A stretch of 64,000 nt of DNA from Streptomyces sp. MUM 178J (GCF_022414575.1 NZ_JADWYQ010000004.1:186001-250000); one strand, 5' to 3'; counted from the first letter of the stretch, positions 23,866 to 33,873 are shown. The notes: generated from the letters alone by a model not told the origin. Program-made: numbers and translations.

Positions 23866-24068
23866 GCGTCGCCCGCGCGGGAGCGGCACGACGGTCCGGG
23901 GCGTGGCACCCGTCCGCGCCAATGCGTCGCCCGCGCGGGAGCGGGGCCGGGCGACCCTGGTGAGCGTGCGGTGCAGCCCAACGCCTCACCCCCGTGCGGG
24001 AGCGGGGGCCAGGGGACCGTGGTGAGCGTGCGGTGCGGCATCGGGCATCGCCCGCGCGCGGGAGCGGG
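23866..24068. repeat. Four-copy ~60-bp tandem repeat, noncoding
   Basis: Copies begin at 23866, 23924, 23983 and 24045 (spacing 58, 59 and 62 bp). Each starts with a variant of GCGTCGCCCGCGCGGGAGCGG containing the palindrome CCCGCGCGGG. Copies 3 and 4 are also each preceded by GGTGAGCGTGCGGTGC. The array fills much of the 429-bp gap between the aldehyde dehydrogenase and the cyclase operon. No gene was found in the gap; the first cyclase codon is at 24229. Confidence 0.8.
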
Positions 24069-24228
24069 GTCACGGGGCGGACGAGCCCCGGCAGGCGGCC
24101 CCCGGCGGCGAGAGCCGCGCGGCTCAGGTGGACGTCGGATCGAGCGGCGCTCCAGCGTCCCCTGCCACGGTTCAGCCAGACCCGCTCATCGCGGGGCTCT
24201 TCAGCACATTCCACGAAGGAGGCCGACG

Positions 24229-24567
24229 GTGGCACACCGGACGCTCATAGTGGCTCGGATGGAGCCGGGCAAGGCCGGCGACATCGCCAAGATCTTCGAG
24301 GAGTCGGACTCCAGCGAGCTGCCCCACATGATCGGTGTGGGAAGGCGGACCCTGTTCACCTTCCACGATCTGTACTTCCACCTCGTCGAGGCCGACGAGG
24401 ACATCAGCCCGCGGCTCTACCAGGCGCGCAGCCACCCGCTCTACGACGACATCAACACCCGGCTCGCCCAGTGCGTGTCCCCCTACGACCCCGACTGGAA
24501 AGAGCCCAAGGACGCGATGGCGCAGTCCTTCTACATCTGGACCAAAGAGGGAGGAAGGATCCAGTGA
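24229..24567 (+). CDS. TcmI-family polyketide cyclase
   Basis: A 112-residue ferredoxin-like-fold cyclase of the TcmI family (typical length ~110). Recognisable elements are IVARMEPGKAGDIAKIFEES, FHDLYFHLVEAD and the C-terminal AQSFYIWTKEG. These enzymes close late rings of pentacyclic and tetracyclic aromatic polyketides. The GTG at 24229 follows GAAGGAGG, and its stop overlaps the ACP start (GTGA). The open frame upstream is repeat DNA, not coding. It opens the first type II PKS operon. Confidence 0.92.
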   Translation: MAHRTLIVARMEPGKAGDIAKIFEESDSSELPHMIGVGRRTLFTFHDLYFHLVEADEDISPRLYQARSHPLYDDINTRLAQCVSPYDPDWKEPKDAMAQSFYIWTKEGGRIQ

Positions 24568-24824
24568 GCGAGTTCACTCTGGTGGAGCTGGCCGACAAGC
24601 TCCGGGAATGCGCGGGGGAGTCGGAGGGCATCGACCTGGACAGCGACGCCGTGCTCGACGTCCCCTTCATCGACCTCGGCTATGACTCGCTGGCCCTGCT
24701 GCAGGTGACCGGGGTCATCAAGCGGGAGCGCGGCGTCGAGCTGTCCGACGACGCCGTGGTGGAGGCCGAGACGCCGCGCATCCTGCTGAAGATGATCAAC
24801 GCCAGCCTGCCCGAGGCGGCATGA
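24564..24824 (+). CDS. Type II PKS acyl carrier protein
   Basis: An 86-residue ACP with the phosphopantetheine Ser in LGYDSLALLQ and the usual four-helix pattern. It overlaps both neighbours by four bases. It is the only discrete ACP in the type II cluster, so it should work with the KS-alpha/CLF pair 4.3 kb downstream, although most minimal PKS sets keep the three genes together. Confidence 0.93.
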   Translation: MSEFTLVELADKLRECAGESEGIDLDSDAVLDVPFIDLGYDSLALLQVTGVIKRERGVELSDDAVVEAETPRILLKMINASLPEAA

Positions 24825-25576
24825 GCGCCGAGGGCGCCGTCACCTCGGGACTGGCGGGCAAGCGTGTGCTGATCACCGGAGGCACCCGCGGCATCGGGCG
24901 GGCGACGGCTCTGGCCTTCGCCCGCGCCGGCGCCCAGGTGATCGCCGGACACAGCAGGGACGGCGAGGCGGCCGGGGCGCTCGCCGACGATCTGGGCCGA
25001 CTCGGCGTCGGCCACCTCACGGTACGGGCCGACGTCACCACCGCCGAGGGTGCGACGACGCTCGCCGAAGCCTGCCAGGAGCGGCTCGGCGGGCTCGACG
25101 TGCTGGTGAACAACGTCGGCGTGGACGGCCACGCCAAGTTCGGCGACCTGGACACGGCGGAATGGCAGCGGCTGTTCGACCACAACGTGACCTCCGCGTA
25201 CCGGGTCACCCAGGCGGTGCTGGAACTGCTCGACGAAGGCGCGTCCATCGTCAACATCGGCGCGTCCGTGGCGCTGCGCGGGCGGCCCTTCAGCGCACAC
25301 TACTCCGCCTCCAAGGCGGCTCTGGTGGGCTTCGGCCGGGCGCTGTGCAAGGAACTCGGGCCGCGCGGCATCCGCGTCAACACCGTGGCCCCCGGCGTCA
25401 CCGAGAGCGAGGCCGGCTCGGATCTGCCGCCGCCGCTGCGGGAGCGCATCGCCTCGATGACCGCCCTGGGCCGGCTGGGCCGACCGGAGGACGTCGCCGG
25501 AGCCGTGCTCTTCCTGGCTTCGGACGCATCCTGCTATGTCTCCGGCGCCACGATCACCGTCGATGGAGGAATCTGA
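24821..25576 (+). CDS. SDR-family ketoreductase
   Basis: A 251-residue short-chain dehydrogenase: cofactor loop TGGTRGIG near residue 20, NNVG, catalytic YSASK near residue 165, and the C-terminal SGATITVDGGI typical of FabG-like and polyketide ketoreductases. It overlaps the ACP stop and the next start. It probably reduces one keto group of the nascent aromatic polyketide. A close paralogue lies at 32.8 kb. Confidence 0.9.
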   Translation: MSAEGAVTSGLAGKRVLITGGTRGIGRATALAFARAGAQVIAGHSRDGEAAGALADDLGRLGVGHLTVRADVTTAEGATTLAEACQERLGGLDVLVNNVGVDGHAKFGDLDTAEWQRLFDHNVTSAYRVTQAVLELLDEGASIVNIGASVALRGRPFSAHYSASKAALVGFGRALCKELGPRGIRVNTVAPGVTESEAGSDLPPPLRERIASMTALGRLGRPEDVAGAVLFLASDASCYVSGATITVDGGI

Positions 25577-25956
25577 TGCCGTACGCCGCGATCACCTACC
25601 GGGTCAAGCCCGGCCACGAGGAGGAGATCGCCGAGATCTTCGCCCGGTTCACCCGTGTGGACACTCCCGACTTCCGGGGCGAGGACGGCCAGGCGGCCGG
25701 CCGGCTGCTGGGCACCGGGGTGTTCATCAAGGACGATGTGATGGTCCGCGTCATCCACTACGAGGGCGACTTCGCCGCGATCGGCCGCCATATGGCGACG
25801 CAGAAGGGCGTGCACATGCTGGAGGAGAAGCTCCAGCCCTATCTGGCCGAGGAACGCGACACCTCCAGCCCGGCCGGCTTCGCCGCGTACTTCAGGAACG
25901 CCACGATGCGGTCCATCGCCCAGCTCACCGTCGACACCCACCCGGCTCAGGCCTGA
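25576..25956 (+). CDS. SchA/CurD-like domain protein
   Basis: A 126-residue protein starting MPYAAITYRVKPGHEEEI, characteristic of the SchA/CurD family found in spore-pigment and curamycin type II PKS clusters. Two ferredoxin-like halves can be seen (AAITYRV... and VMVRVIHYEGDF...). The family is linked to aromatic polyketide oxidation or cyclisation, but its reaction is not established. TGATG overlap with the SDR gene. A second, clearly related copy lies at 28.0-28.4 kb. Confidence 0.88.
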   Translation: MPYAAITYRVKPGHEEEIAEIFARFTRVDTPDFRGEDGQAAGRLLGTGVFIKDDVMVRVIHYEGDFAAIGRHMATQKGVHMLEEKLQPYLAEERDTSSPAGFAAYFRNATMRSIAQLTVDTHPAQA

Positions 25957-25959
25957 GCC

Positions 25960-26415
25960 GTGGACGCGGTGCTGGGGACGGCCGTTCTCCTCGGCAGCGG
26001 CGTCACCGCGGGGGTGCTCTTCGCCGTGGCGCTGAGCGTGCTGCCGGCGCTCTTCGCCATGGAGACCGGCACCTATGTGTACGCGCACAAGCTGCTGGGC
26101 CGCAACTGGGACCCGACCATGCCGGTCGTCGTCCTGACCTCGACCCTGCTGGCCGGGGCCCTCGCCGTCACTGCCGACGACAGTGCGGCGAGGGTGCTCT
26201 TCGGCGTCGCCGCGGTGCTGCTGCTGGGCGTCTCGGCCGTGTCGCACCTGTGCAATGTGCCGATCAACCGCCGGGTCAAGGCCGTCGAGAATCCCGAGGA
26301 GCTTCCGGCGGACTGGGAGGATCCGCGCCCGCTGTGGCGACGCTGGCATATGCTTCGCACCCTGCTGGCGCTGCTCGCCCTGGTCGTGAACGCGACTGCG
26401 GTCACTATGATCTGA
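25960..26415 (+). CDS. DUF1772 (anthrone-oxygenase-like) membrane protein
   Basis: A 151-residue protein with four hydrophobic segments (about residues 5-30, 53-70, 78-97 and 128-150). A polar loop contains the family-typical NVPINRRV and WxxWHxLRT. DUF1772 proteins occur in aromatic polyketide clusters and include fungal anthrone oxygenases, so oxidation of a hydrophobic anthrone-like intermediate at the membrane is plausible. GTG start 3 bp after the SchA/CurD stop. A paralogue is at 32.3 kb. Confidence 0.8.
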   Translation: MDAVLGTAVLLGSGVTAGVLFAVALSVLPALFAMETGTYVYAHKLLGRNWDPTMPVVVLTSTLLAGALAVTADDSAARVLFGVAAVLLLGVSAVSHLCNVPINRRVKAVENPEELPADWEDPRPLWRRWHMLRTLLALLALVVNATAVTMI

Positions 26416-26435
26416 GGTGCGGTCAACTCAAAAGC

Positions 26436-26475
26436 ACCGCGGCGGCCACCAACCTGACACGGTGACCGCCGCGGT
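26436..26475. terminator. Bidirectional hairpin between convergent operons
   Basis: Arms 26436-26450 (ACCGCGGCGGCCACC) and 26461-26475 pair with one mismatch around a 10-nt loop, between the DUF1772 gene and the convergent multicopper oxidase gene. Likely terminator for both. Confidence 0.75.
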
Positions 26476-26544
26476 TTCCCTCTGCTGGTCTTCCTCTGTG
26501 CGTCCGCGGGCCTCCGGCATACGCTCAAAGCAGCCCGCGAGGGC

Positions 26545-27963
26545 TCAGCGCACCATCTCCATCTGGCCCATCATGCCCATCGTCAGATGGCCCATCAGAT
26601 GGCAGTGGAACATGAACAGCCCCGTGTAGTCGGTGAACTGGATCTTGATTCTGGCCTCTTCCCCGGCCCGGACCGTGACCGTGTCCTTCCACCCGGCCTC
26701 GCTCGGACCGGGCGGCTGGCCGTTGCGGTCCACGACCTGGAAGTGCGCGAGATGCGGGTGCAGCGAGTGCGGTATCCCGAACTCCGCGTCCTTGTTCCGG
26801 ATCGTCCACAGCTCGACATCGCCCAGGCGGGACCGGAAGTCCACCCGGTTGACGTCGAACGGCTTGCCGTTGATCAGATGCTGACCGGTCTCGGGACTGA
26901 ACGACATCTCGAACATCCGCTCGACCGTCGGCGTGCCCAGGTCCTCCACGGGCCGCAGCACCTCCGGCACGCTGCTCGGGTCCTCGGCCTCACGCACCAC
27001 GTCAAACCGCATCACCTCGGGCGTCTCACCCGGATACGTCACCATGGTCTGCAGCTCGACCTTCGAGCCGACCGGATACCGTGAGAAGTCGACCACGATC
27101 TCCTGCCGCTCCGCCGGCCACAGCTGGAGCACCCGGCTCGGCACGGGCGCCGGCAGCAGCCCGCCGTCGGTCGCGATATGAGTGAACTCGTCGCCCTCGC
27201 CGAGCCGCAGTACGAACGCCCGCTCGTTGGAGGTGTTCACCAGCCGCAGCCGGTACTTGCGCGCGGCCACCTCGAAATACGGGGTGGGCACGCCGTTCAC
27301 CAGAAACACCGGACGGTCGTTGAAGCCGTTCGGGTCCCAGACGAACGTGCCGTCGTCCTCCACCTTGGCGTCGCGCATCTGCAGGACGACGTCGTACTGC
27401 CCCTTCGGCAGCGGCAGCTCGTCCTCCTCGGGGTCGGTCAGCAGATAGGTGGCGGCCGTCCCCATGTAGATGTTCTCCGCGTGCGTGTCGTGCGAGTGGT
27501 CGTGCACCCACATCGTCGAGCCCGCCTGCGTGTTGGGGTAGTGGAACAGCCGGCGGCCGCCCGGCTCGACCTCGTTGTTGGGATGGCCGTCGGAGTGATG
27601 CGGCACATGCCCGCCGTGCAGATGCATCGAGAACGGCTCCGGCAGCTCATTGACCTGCTCGATCAGCACCGGACGGCCGCGCTGCGCCCTGATCAGCGGG
27701 CTGAGCTGCCCGTTGAAGGTGCGCACCCGTGAGGTGGCGCCCGGCACGATCGACACATCCGACTCCCGGGTGGTCAGCCGGTACACGTCGTATCCGCCCA
27801 TGCGCAGCGCACGCTGCGGCCGGGGAATCCGCAGCGGCACGGCGAAGGGGTCCCTCGCCGCCGCGGCGGCCCGGCCCGGCCGCGCCCCCAGGAGGCCGGC
27901 GGGCACGGCCGCCAGCACCCCGGCAGCCGTGCCCGCCTTGAGCAGTGATCTGCGGTTCAGCAC
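26545..27963 (-). CDS. Tat-exported multicopper oxidase (CotA/bilirubin oxidase-like)
   Basis: A 472-residue laccase-like enzyme. The GTG at 27963 has GGGGGA upstream; the frame continues far upstream but only as a shadow. The N-terminus MLNRRSLLKAGTAAG is a twin-arginine signal, so it should be exported folded with copper. Copper ligands appear in order: HLHGG, WVHDHSHD, HPHLAHFQ, and HCHLMGH followed by the axial-ligand region TMGMMG. Such enzymes oxidise phenols with O2, giving quinones or aryl-aryl coupling. It lies leftward inside the type II cluster, downstream of a SchA/CurD gene on the same strand. A second exported oxidase is at 38.9 kb. Confidence 0.92.
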   Translation of the reverse strand: MLNRRSLLKAGTAAGVLAAVPAGLLGARPGRAAAAARDPFAVPLRIPRPQRALRMGGYDVYRLTTRESDVSIVPGATSRVRTFNGQLSPLIRAQRGRPVLIEQVNELPEPFSMHLHGGHVPHHSDGHPNNEVEPGGRRLFHYPNTQAGSTMWVHDHSHDTHAENIYMGTAATYLLTDPEEDELPLPKGQYDVVLQMRDAKVEDDGTFVWDPNGFNDRPVFLVNGVPTPYFEVAARKYRLRLVNTSNERAFVLRLGEGDEFTHIATDGGLLPAPVPSRVLQLWPAERQEIVVDFSRYPVGSKVELQTMVTYPGETPEVMRFDVVREAEDPSSVPEVLRPVEDLGTPTVERMFEMSFSPETGQHLINGKPFDVNRVDFRSRLGDVELWTIRNKDAEFGIPHSLHPHLAHFQVVDRNGQPPGPSEAGWKDTVTVRAGEEARIKIQFTDYTGLFMFHCHLMGHLTMGMMGQMEMVR

Positions 27964-27991
27964 GTGATTTCCCCCATGTGTCTTCCTCGAT

Positions 27992-28390
27992 TCAGTTCGT
28001 GTGCGGGGCCGGCCGCGCGGCCGGCAGATCGCGTACGGACATCTGCGCCATACACGTGAGCAGGGACCGCTTGAAGGTGGCGATGAAGCCCTCCACGGTG
28101 TCCGTGGCGCGGGGCCGGGACAGATAGGGCGCGAGCTTCTCCTCGACCTCGCGCACCCCCGGCTGGGTGGCCATATGCCGGGCGATGGCGTCCAGGTCGC
28201 CCTCGTACTCGATGACGCGCACCATCGTCTCGTCGCGGATGAAGACGGCCGTGGCGAGAATGCGGGCCGTCTCCTCGCCGTTCTCACCCTGCACCACGGG
28301 GGAGCCCACCCGGCGGAAGCCGGTGAAGATCTCGGTGATCTCCTTCTCGTAGCCGGCCTTGATGTCGTACGTGATGGCGGCGAACGGCAT
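27992..28390 (-). CDS. Second SchA/CurD-like domain protein
   Basis: A 132-residue paralogue of the protein at 25.6 kb, with the same start MPFAAITYDIKAGYEKEI and the same spacing of MVRVIEYEGDLDAI. The ATG at 28390 is preceded by GGGAGC; the longer frame upstream has no conserved sequence. It is transcribed leftward with the multicopper oxidase, 28 bp apart, so the two probably act in one oxidative step. The reaction of the family is not established. Confidence 0.85.
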   Translation of the reverse strand: MPFAAITYDIKAGYEKEITEIFTGFRRVGSPVVQGENGEETARILATAVFIRDETMVRVIEYEGDLDAIARHMATQPGVREVEEKLAPYLSRPRATDTVEGFIATFKRSLLTCMAQMSVRDLPAARPAPHTN

Positions 28391-28501
28391 GGCTGCTCCC
28401 TCGCTGGCGCCCGTGGACGCGTGAGACGGCTGATTCCTGCCGTGCCATGGCAGAACACGGGCCTCGGACCGGGCTTGAGCGCTGGTACACCCCGGACCGG
28501 G

Positions 28502-28572
28502 GGGCTCCGCCCCCACCTCAGCGGTTTCAGCCCCTCCGGTGCGTGAGGAGCGGGGGTCCGGGGGCGGAGCCC
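28502..28572. repeat. Intergenic inverted repeat (REP-like)
   Basis: Perfect 13-bp arms GGGCTCCGCCCCC (28502-28514) and its complement (28560-28572) lie in the 293-bp divergent spacer between the SchA/CurD and cupin genes. This G/C-rich hairpin type recurs in Streptomyces intergenic DNA. The spacer must also hold promoters for both operons; AAGGAGG precedes the cupin GTG. Confidence 0.6.
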
Positions 28573-28683
28573 GGGATCGGGACGGCGGGACGCCTGGCCG
28601 TCCACGTTTCTTCAAGCGGCCCTGTAGGACCGACTGCGACGGTTCAGGCCATTGGACATAAAGGGCCGTCAAGGAGGCGGGCA

Positions 28684-29118
28684 GTGACCACCGAGATCAC
28701 GCGTACCGTCCGGGTGCACGCGGACGACGTCGAGGCCAACACCCGGCGCGGCGGCGACATCCGGACCACGCTCAGCCCGAAGACTGTGGGGTGCACCTCC
28801 GGTTTCGGCGGAGTGCTCACGCTCGAGCCGGGCGACTTCGTCACCGAGCACTACCACCCGTACTCGGAGGAGTTCCTCCATGTCGTCGCCGGAGAGCTGG
28901 AGATGACCATGGACGGACAGCCCGTGGCGCTCGGCCCCGGAGACTCGCTGCTGGTGCCCATCGGAGTGCGGCACCGGCTCGTCAACACGGGTACGGAGAC
29001 GGCCAGCGCGGCCTTCCACCTCTCCCCGCTCGCACCGCGCCCCGACCTCGGGCATGTCGACACCGAGAAAGTGCAGCGCCCCGAACAGGCCAACCCCCAG
29101 GTGGGCGGTGCCCAGTGA
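28684..29118 (+). CDS. Cupin-domain polyketide cyclase/oxygenase (WhiE-II/CurC-like)
   Basis: A 144-residue single-cupin protein. The metal-binding motif [17 protein letters not shown] and the second motif [16 protein letters not shown] are intact. Small cupins of this type accompany type II PKS genes for spore pigments, resistomycin and pentangular compounds, where they assist cyclisation or oxidation. The GTG at 28684 follows AAGGAGG, and its stop overlaps KS-alpha. It opens the core operon that runs to the biotin carboxylase gene. Confidence 0.88.
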   Translation: MTTEITRTVRVHADDVEANTRRGGDIRTTLSPKTVGCTSGFGGVLTLEPGDFVTEHYHPYSEEFLHVVAGELEMTMDGQPVALGPGDSLLVPIGVRHRLVNTGTETASAAFHLSPLAPRPDLGHVDTEKVQRPEQANPQVGGAQ

Positions 29119-30398
29119 GCCGCAGGGCCGTCATCACCGGCATAGGCGTGGTGGCGCCGGGCGGGATCGGCAGGGAGCCGTTCTGGGACATGCTCACGGC
29201 GGGCCGCACCGCGACCCGCCGGATCACGCTGTTCGACCCCACCGCCTTCCGCTCCCAGGTCGCGGCCGAGGCCGACTTTGACCCGGCGGCCGCCGGACTC
29301 AGCCCGCGCCAGATACGCCGTATGGACCGCGCGGCGCAGTTCGCCGTGGTCAGCGCACGTGAGGCGGTCGCCGACAGCGGCCTCGACCTGGCCAACACCC
29401 CGCCCGAGCGGATCGGCGTCAGCATCGGCAGCGCGGTCGGCTGCACCATGGGCCTGGAGGAGGAGTACGTCCTCCTCAGCGACGCCGGCAGGCACTGGCT
29501 CGTCGACCACTCCTACGGGGTGCCGCATCTGTACGGCTATATGGTGCCCAGCACCCTCGCCGTCGAAGTCGCGTGGGAAGTCGGCGCAGAGGGCCCCACC
29601 GCCCTGATCTCCACCGGCTGCACCTCCGGGCTCGACTCCATCGGGCACGGCGCCCAGCTCATCGAGGAGGGCGCCGCGGACGTGGTGGTCACCGGAGCCA
29701 CCGACGCGCCGCTGTCGCCGATCACCTCGGCCTGCTTCGACGCGATCAAGGCCACCTCGCCCAACAACGACGACCCCGAGCACGCCTCCCGCCCCTTCGA
29801 CCAGGACCGCGACGGCTTCGTCCTCGCCGAGGGCGCCGCCGTCCTCGTCATGGAGGAGAAGACGGCCGCCGAGGCACGCGGTGCGCATGTCTACGGGGAA
29901 CTGGTCGGCTTCGCCGGACGCAGCAACGCCTTCCATATGACCGGGCTGAAGGCCAACGGCCGGGAGATGGCCGAAGCGATCAAGGTGGCCCTGGACCGGG
30001 CCCGCCTCGCCCCGGCGTCCGTCGACTACATCAACGCCCACGGCTCCGGCACCAAGCAGAACGACCGCCATGAGACGGCCGCCTTCAAACGCTCCCTGGG
30101 CAGCCACGCCCACAAGGTGCCGGTCAGCTCCATCAAGTCCATGGTGGGCCACTCGCTCGGCGCGATCGGCTCCATCGAGGTCGCCGCCTGCGCCCTGGCC
30201 CTGGACCGCCAGGTGGTCCCGCCCACCGCCAATCTGCGCACCTCCGACCCGGAGTGCGATCTGGACTATGTGCCGCTGACCGCCCGGGAACACCGCATGG
30301 ACGTCGTCCTCAGCGTCGGCAGCGGCTTCGGCGGCTTCCAGAGCGCCATGCTGCTGGCCCGCTCGGGCGCGGTCGAGTACGGAGGGGACCGAAGGTGA
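29115..30398 (+). CDS. Type II PKS ketosynthase alpha
   Basis: A 427-residue KS-alpha. The active-site Cys is in [10 protein letters not shown]; catalytic His residues lie in [11 protein letters not shown] and in [10 protein letters not shown]. Full length, with GTGA overlaps to cupin and CLF. It elongates the polyketide by decarboxylative condensation of malonyl-ACP. High conservation of the type II family makes this call secure. Confidence 0.97.
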   Translation: MSRRAVITGIGVVAPGGIGREPFWDMLTAGRTATRRITLFDPTAFRSQVAAEADFDPAAAGLSPRQIRRMDRAAQFAVVSAREAVADSGLDLANTPPERIGVSIGSAVGCTMGLEEEYVLLSDAGRHWLVDHSYGVPHLYGYMVPSTLAVEVAWEVGAEGPTALISTGCTSGLDSIGHGAQLIEEGAADVVVTGATDAPLSPITSACFDAIKATSPNNDDPEHASRPFDQDRDGFVLAEGAAVLVMEEKTAAEARGAHVYGELVGFAGRSNAFHMTGLKANGREMAEAIKVALDRARLAPASVDYINAHGSGTKQNDRHETAAFKRSLGSHAHKVPVSSIKSMVGHSLGAIGSIEVAACALALDRQVVPPTANLRTSDPECDLDYVPLTAREHRMDVVLSVGSGFGGFQSAMLLARSGAVEYGGDRR

Positions 30399-31690
30399 CC
30401 ACAGCAGACCTCCAGACGGCGCGCATCACCACGGCGACCGGGCTGCCGGCCCCCGGGCAGGCCGGCGCGTCCACCGCCGCACCCGTCATCACCGGCATCG
30501 GCGTGATCGCGCCCACCGGGCTGAGCACCGAGGCGCACTGGTCCGCCGTACTCGCCGGCCGGTCGGCCATCGGACGGATCAGCCGGTTCGACCCGACGCC
30601 CTATCCGGTGCGGCTGGCCGGGCAGGTGCCCGGCTTCGCGGCCAAGGAGCAGGTGCCCAGCCGGCTCATCCGGCAGACCGACCACTGGACCCATATGGGA
30701 CTGGCCGCCGCCGAGGCCGCCATCCAGGACGCGGAGGCCAACCCGGCCGAGCTGCCCGAGTACGAACTCGCCGTCGTCACCTCCAGCTCCTCCGGCGGCA
30801 CCGAGTTCGGCCAGCACGAGATGGAGAACCTCTACCAGCACAACCCCGAGTGGGTCGGCGCCTACCAGTCCATCGCCTGGTTCTACGCCGCCACCACCGG
30901 ACAGGTCTCCATCCGGCACGGCCTGCGCGGCCCCTGCGGCGTCATCTGCTGCGAACAGGCCGGCGGCCTCGACGCCGTCGGCCAGGCCCGGCGGCTGATC
31001 CGCACCGGCTCCCGGCTCGTCGTCACCGGCGGCACCGACGCCTCCCTGTGCCCGTACGGACTGACCGCCCAGCTCTCTGCCGGCAAGCTCTCCACGGTCC
31101 AGGACCCCGCCCGCGCCTATGCGCCCTTCGACGAGCACGCCGCCGGCTATCTGCCCGGCGAGGGCGGCGCGATGCTGATCGTCGAGAGCGCCGAGTCCGC
31201 CGCCGCCCGCGGCGCGGGGCAGGGATACGGCCGGGTCCTCGGATACGCCGCCGGATTCGACCCCGCGCCGGGCTCCGAGCGCCCGCCCGCGCTGCGCCGC
31301 ACCATCGCCGAGGCCCTCGCCGACGCCGGCGTCGAACCATCCGCCGTCGACGTGGTGTTCGCCGACGCGCTCGGCGTGCCCGCCGCCGACCTGGCCGAGG
31401 CCGAGGCGCTCGCCCAGGTCTTCGGGCCGCGCGGCGTGCCCGTCACCGCACCCAAGACCCTCACCGGACGGCTCTACGGCGGCGGGGCGCCGCTCGACGT
31501 CGCCACCGCCCTGCTCGCCCTGCGCGACCAGGTGATCCCGCACACCACGGGCACGGCCGCGCCGGCCCCCGGGATCGAGATCGACCTGGTCCTCGGCGAG
31601 CCGCGCCACCAGGAGCTCACCACCGCGCTCGTGCTCGCCCGCGGGCACGGCGGCTTCACCGCCGCCCTCGTCCTCGGCCGGGCCGACTGA
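30395..31690 (+). CDS. Type II PKS chain-length factor (KS-beta)
   Basis: A 431-residue ketosynthase homologue in which the active-site Cys is replaced by Gln ([10 protein letters not shown]), the hallmark of chain-length factors. It forms a heterodimer with KS-alpha and sets chain length. There is a ~30-residue N-terminal extension rich in Ala/Thr before [12 protein letters not shown]. The chain length cannot be predicted reliably by eye. Its start overlaps the KS-alpha stop. Confidence 0.97.
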   Translation: MTTADLQTARITTATGLPAPGQAGASTAAPVITGIGVIAPTGLSTEAHWSAVLAGRSAIGRISRFDPTPYPVRLAGQVPGFAAKEQVPSRLIRQTDHWTHMGLAAAEAAIQDAEANPAELPEYELAVVTSSSSGGTEFGQHEMENLYQHNPEWVGAYQSIAWFYAATTGQVSIRHGLRGPCGVICCEQAGGLDAVGQARRLIRTGSRLVVTGGTDASLCPYGLTAQLSAGKLSTVQDPARAYAPFDEHAAGYLPGEGGAMLIVESAESAAARGAGQGYGRVLGYAAGFDPAPGSERPPALRRTIAEALADAGVEPSAVDVVFADALGVPAADLAEAEALAQVFGPRGVPVTAPKTLTGRLYGGGAPLDVATALLALRDQVIPHTTGTAAPAPGIEIDLVLGEPRHQELTTALVLARGHGGFTAALVLGRAD

Positions 31691-31699
31691 CACCGCTGA

Positions 31700-32242
<543 letters not shown>

Positions 32243-32263
32243 GGGGAGCGGAGGAGAACACCG

Positions 32264-32725
32264 GTGATCGCCTATCTGGTCCCCGCGGTCGTCCTGCTCA
32301 ACGGACTGGCCGCCGGAGTGCTCTTCGGCACCCAGCTCGGCGGCTGGCCGCTGCTCGCGGCGCTGCCCGCCGACCGCTATGTGCACGCACACGCCTTCTT
32401 CGCCTCGCGCTACGACCCGGCGATGCCGCTGTGCCTGCTCGGGACCCTGGTCGGCGATGTCGTCCTGGCCGTGATCGCCCCCGACAACGCGGTCCGCACC
32501 CTGTTCATCGTCGGCGCCGCGCTCGCCGCCGTCACCGTCACCATCTCGCTGACCAAGAACGTCCCGGTCAACAGATGGGTGCAGACCCTCGACCCGGACG
32601 CTCTGCCGGACGACTTCGAGGCCAACGACCCGCGCTGGAACTGGGGCGCCTGGAACGCCCGGCGCAGCTGGCTCACCGTACTCGCGCTCCTGGTCAACTG
32701 CGCCGCACTCGCCCTGCTGCTCTGA
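32264..32725 (+). CDS. Second DUF1772 membrane protein
   Basis: A 153-residue paralogue of the protein at 26.0 kb, with the same four-segment topology and the shared loop TKNVPVNRWVQ. The GTG follows GGAGGAG. An anthrone-oxygenase-like role is again possible. The two copies differ enough to suggest distinct substrates or a heteromer. Confidence 0.8.
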   Translation: MIAYLVPAVVLLNGLAAGVLFGTQLGGWPLLAALPADRYVHAHAFFASRYDPAMPLCLLGTLVGDVVLAVIAPDNAVRTLFIVGAALAAVTVTISLTKNVPVNRWVQTLDPDALPDDFEANDPRWNWGAWNARRSWLTVLALLVNCAALALLL

Positions 32726-32776
32726 CCGCTTGGCGAACAGCCCTGCAACTTACCGCACTTCGATGGAGGACCATCC

Positions 32777-33529
32777 ATGGATCTCGGCCTCACGGGCAAG
32801 AAAGCCCTGGTCACCGGCGGCACCCGGGGAGTCGGCCGGGGCATCGTCCGGGCGCTGGCCCAGGCCGGCGTCGATGTCCTGACCTGCTACCGCACCGAAA
32901 GCGACGCCGTCGCCTCACTGCAGAAGGAACTCGGCGAGACCGCGGGCGACCACCACGTCGTCAAGGCGGACGTCGCCGACCCGGCCGATGTGACCGCCCT
33001 GGTGGACGCCGCCAAGGAGCACTACGGCCACCTCGACCTGATCGTGAACAATGCGGGCGCCATCAGCCACATCCCCTACGCGGAACTCCCGTTCGAGGAG
33101 TGGCGGCGAATCATCGACACCAATGTCACCGGCGTCCATCTGGTGATCCAGAAGGCGCTGCCGCTGCTCGGCTCGGGCGCGTCCGTCGTCAGCATCGGCT
33201 CCAAGGCCGTCGAGGCCGGCATTCCGCTGCGCTCCCACTACACCGCCACGAAGGCCGCGCTCGTCGGCCTGAACCGCTCCCTGGCCAAGGAGTTCGGCGG
33301 CCAGGGCGTCCGGTTCAACGTCGTCGCACTCGGCGTCATCGAGACCGAGAACCTGCACAAGATGCCCGAGGAACAGCAGAAGCTGATGATCGAGCGGTAC
33401 AGCGCCAAGACCGCGCTCGGCCGGCTCGGCACGCCCGACGAGGTCGCGGGCGCCGTCCTCTGGCTCGCCAGCGACCTCTCCCGGTATGTCACCGGGGCCA
33501 CCATCGGCGTCGACGGAGGGATCTCCTGA
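32777..33529 (+). CDS. SDR-family ketoreductase (second copy)
   Basis: A 250-residue short-chain dehydrogenase with [15 protein letters not shown], catalytic YTATK and the C-terminal [12 protein letters not shown]. It resembles the SDR at 24.8 kb more than the third SDR at 37.9 kb. Pentangular-polyphenol clusters commonly have a ketoreductase in this position next to ABM monooxygenases, acting on a far-end keto group; that role is inference. Its stop overlaps the next start (TGATG). Confidence 0.9.
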   Translation: MDLGLTGKKALVTGGTRGVGRGIVRALAQAGVDVLTCYRTESDAVASLQKELGETAGDHHVVKADVADPADVTALVDAAKEHYGHLDLIVNNAGAISHIPYAELPFEEWRRIIDTNVTGVHLVIQKALPLLGSGASVVSIGSKAVEAGIPLRSHYTATKAALVGLNRSLAKEFGGQGVRFNVVALGVIETENLHKMPEEQQKLMIERYSAKTALGRLGTPDEVAGAVLWLASDLSRYVTGATIGVDGGIS

Positions 33530-33873
33530 TGACCGCACAGACGAACGGCGAGGGCGCCTTCCGGGTCCTGCTCCGCATGGAGATCAACCCCGGCATGGAG
33601 GCCGACTTCGAAAAGGCCTGGCGCGGCTCCACCGAGGCCGTCACCGGCCACCCCGCATGTCTCGGCCAGTGGCTGTCCAAGGACAACGACGAGGACAGCG
33701 TCTACTTCATCGTCAGCGACTGGACCGACGAAGCGGGCTTCCGCGCCTTCGAGTCCAGCGACGCCCACCTCGCCCACCGCGAACGCCTCCAGGCCTACCG
33801 CGGCAAGGGCTCGTTCAACACCATGCGGGTGGTGGCGCACATCGAGGGCAAGGCCGCCTCGCATGGCGCGTGA
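33529..33873 (+). CDS. Antibiotic-biosynthesis monooxygenase (ABM) family, copy 1
   Basis: A 114-residue ABM-type ferredoxin-fold protein (FRVLLRMEINPGMEADFEKAW, then SDWTDEAGFRAFESSDAH). Cofactor-free monooxygenases of this family turn anthrones or naphthol rings into quinones. It overlaps the SDR before it and the second ABM gene after it, indicating tight coupling. Confidence 0.88.
   Translation: MTAQTNGEGAFRVLLRMEINPGMEADFEKAWRGSTEAVTGHPACLGQWLSKDNDEDSVYFIVSDWTDEAGFRAFESSDAHLAHRERLQAYRGKGSFNTMRVVAHIEGKAASHGA

Noticed and set aside
23866..24068. CRISPR array
   Set aside because: The repeat unit is ~60 bp with no unique spacers of constant size and no cas genes nearby; it is a tandem repeat.
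24003..24228. Extended N-terminus of the TcmI-like cyclase reading into the tandem repeat
   Set aside because: The cyclase family begins at the conserved LIVARMEPG region, and GAAGGAGG marks the GTG at 24229.
27964..28605. Upstream extension of the first multicopper oxidase to 686 residues
   Set aside because: It overlaps the SchA/CurD gene out of frame and is Pro/Arg-rich; the GTG at 27963 has a Shine-Dalgarno and directly precedes a twin-arginine signal.
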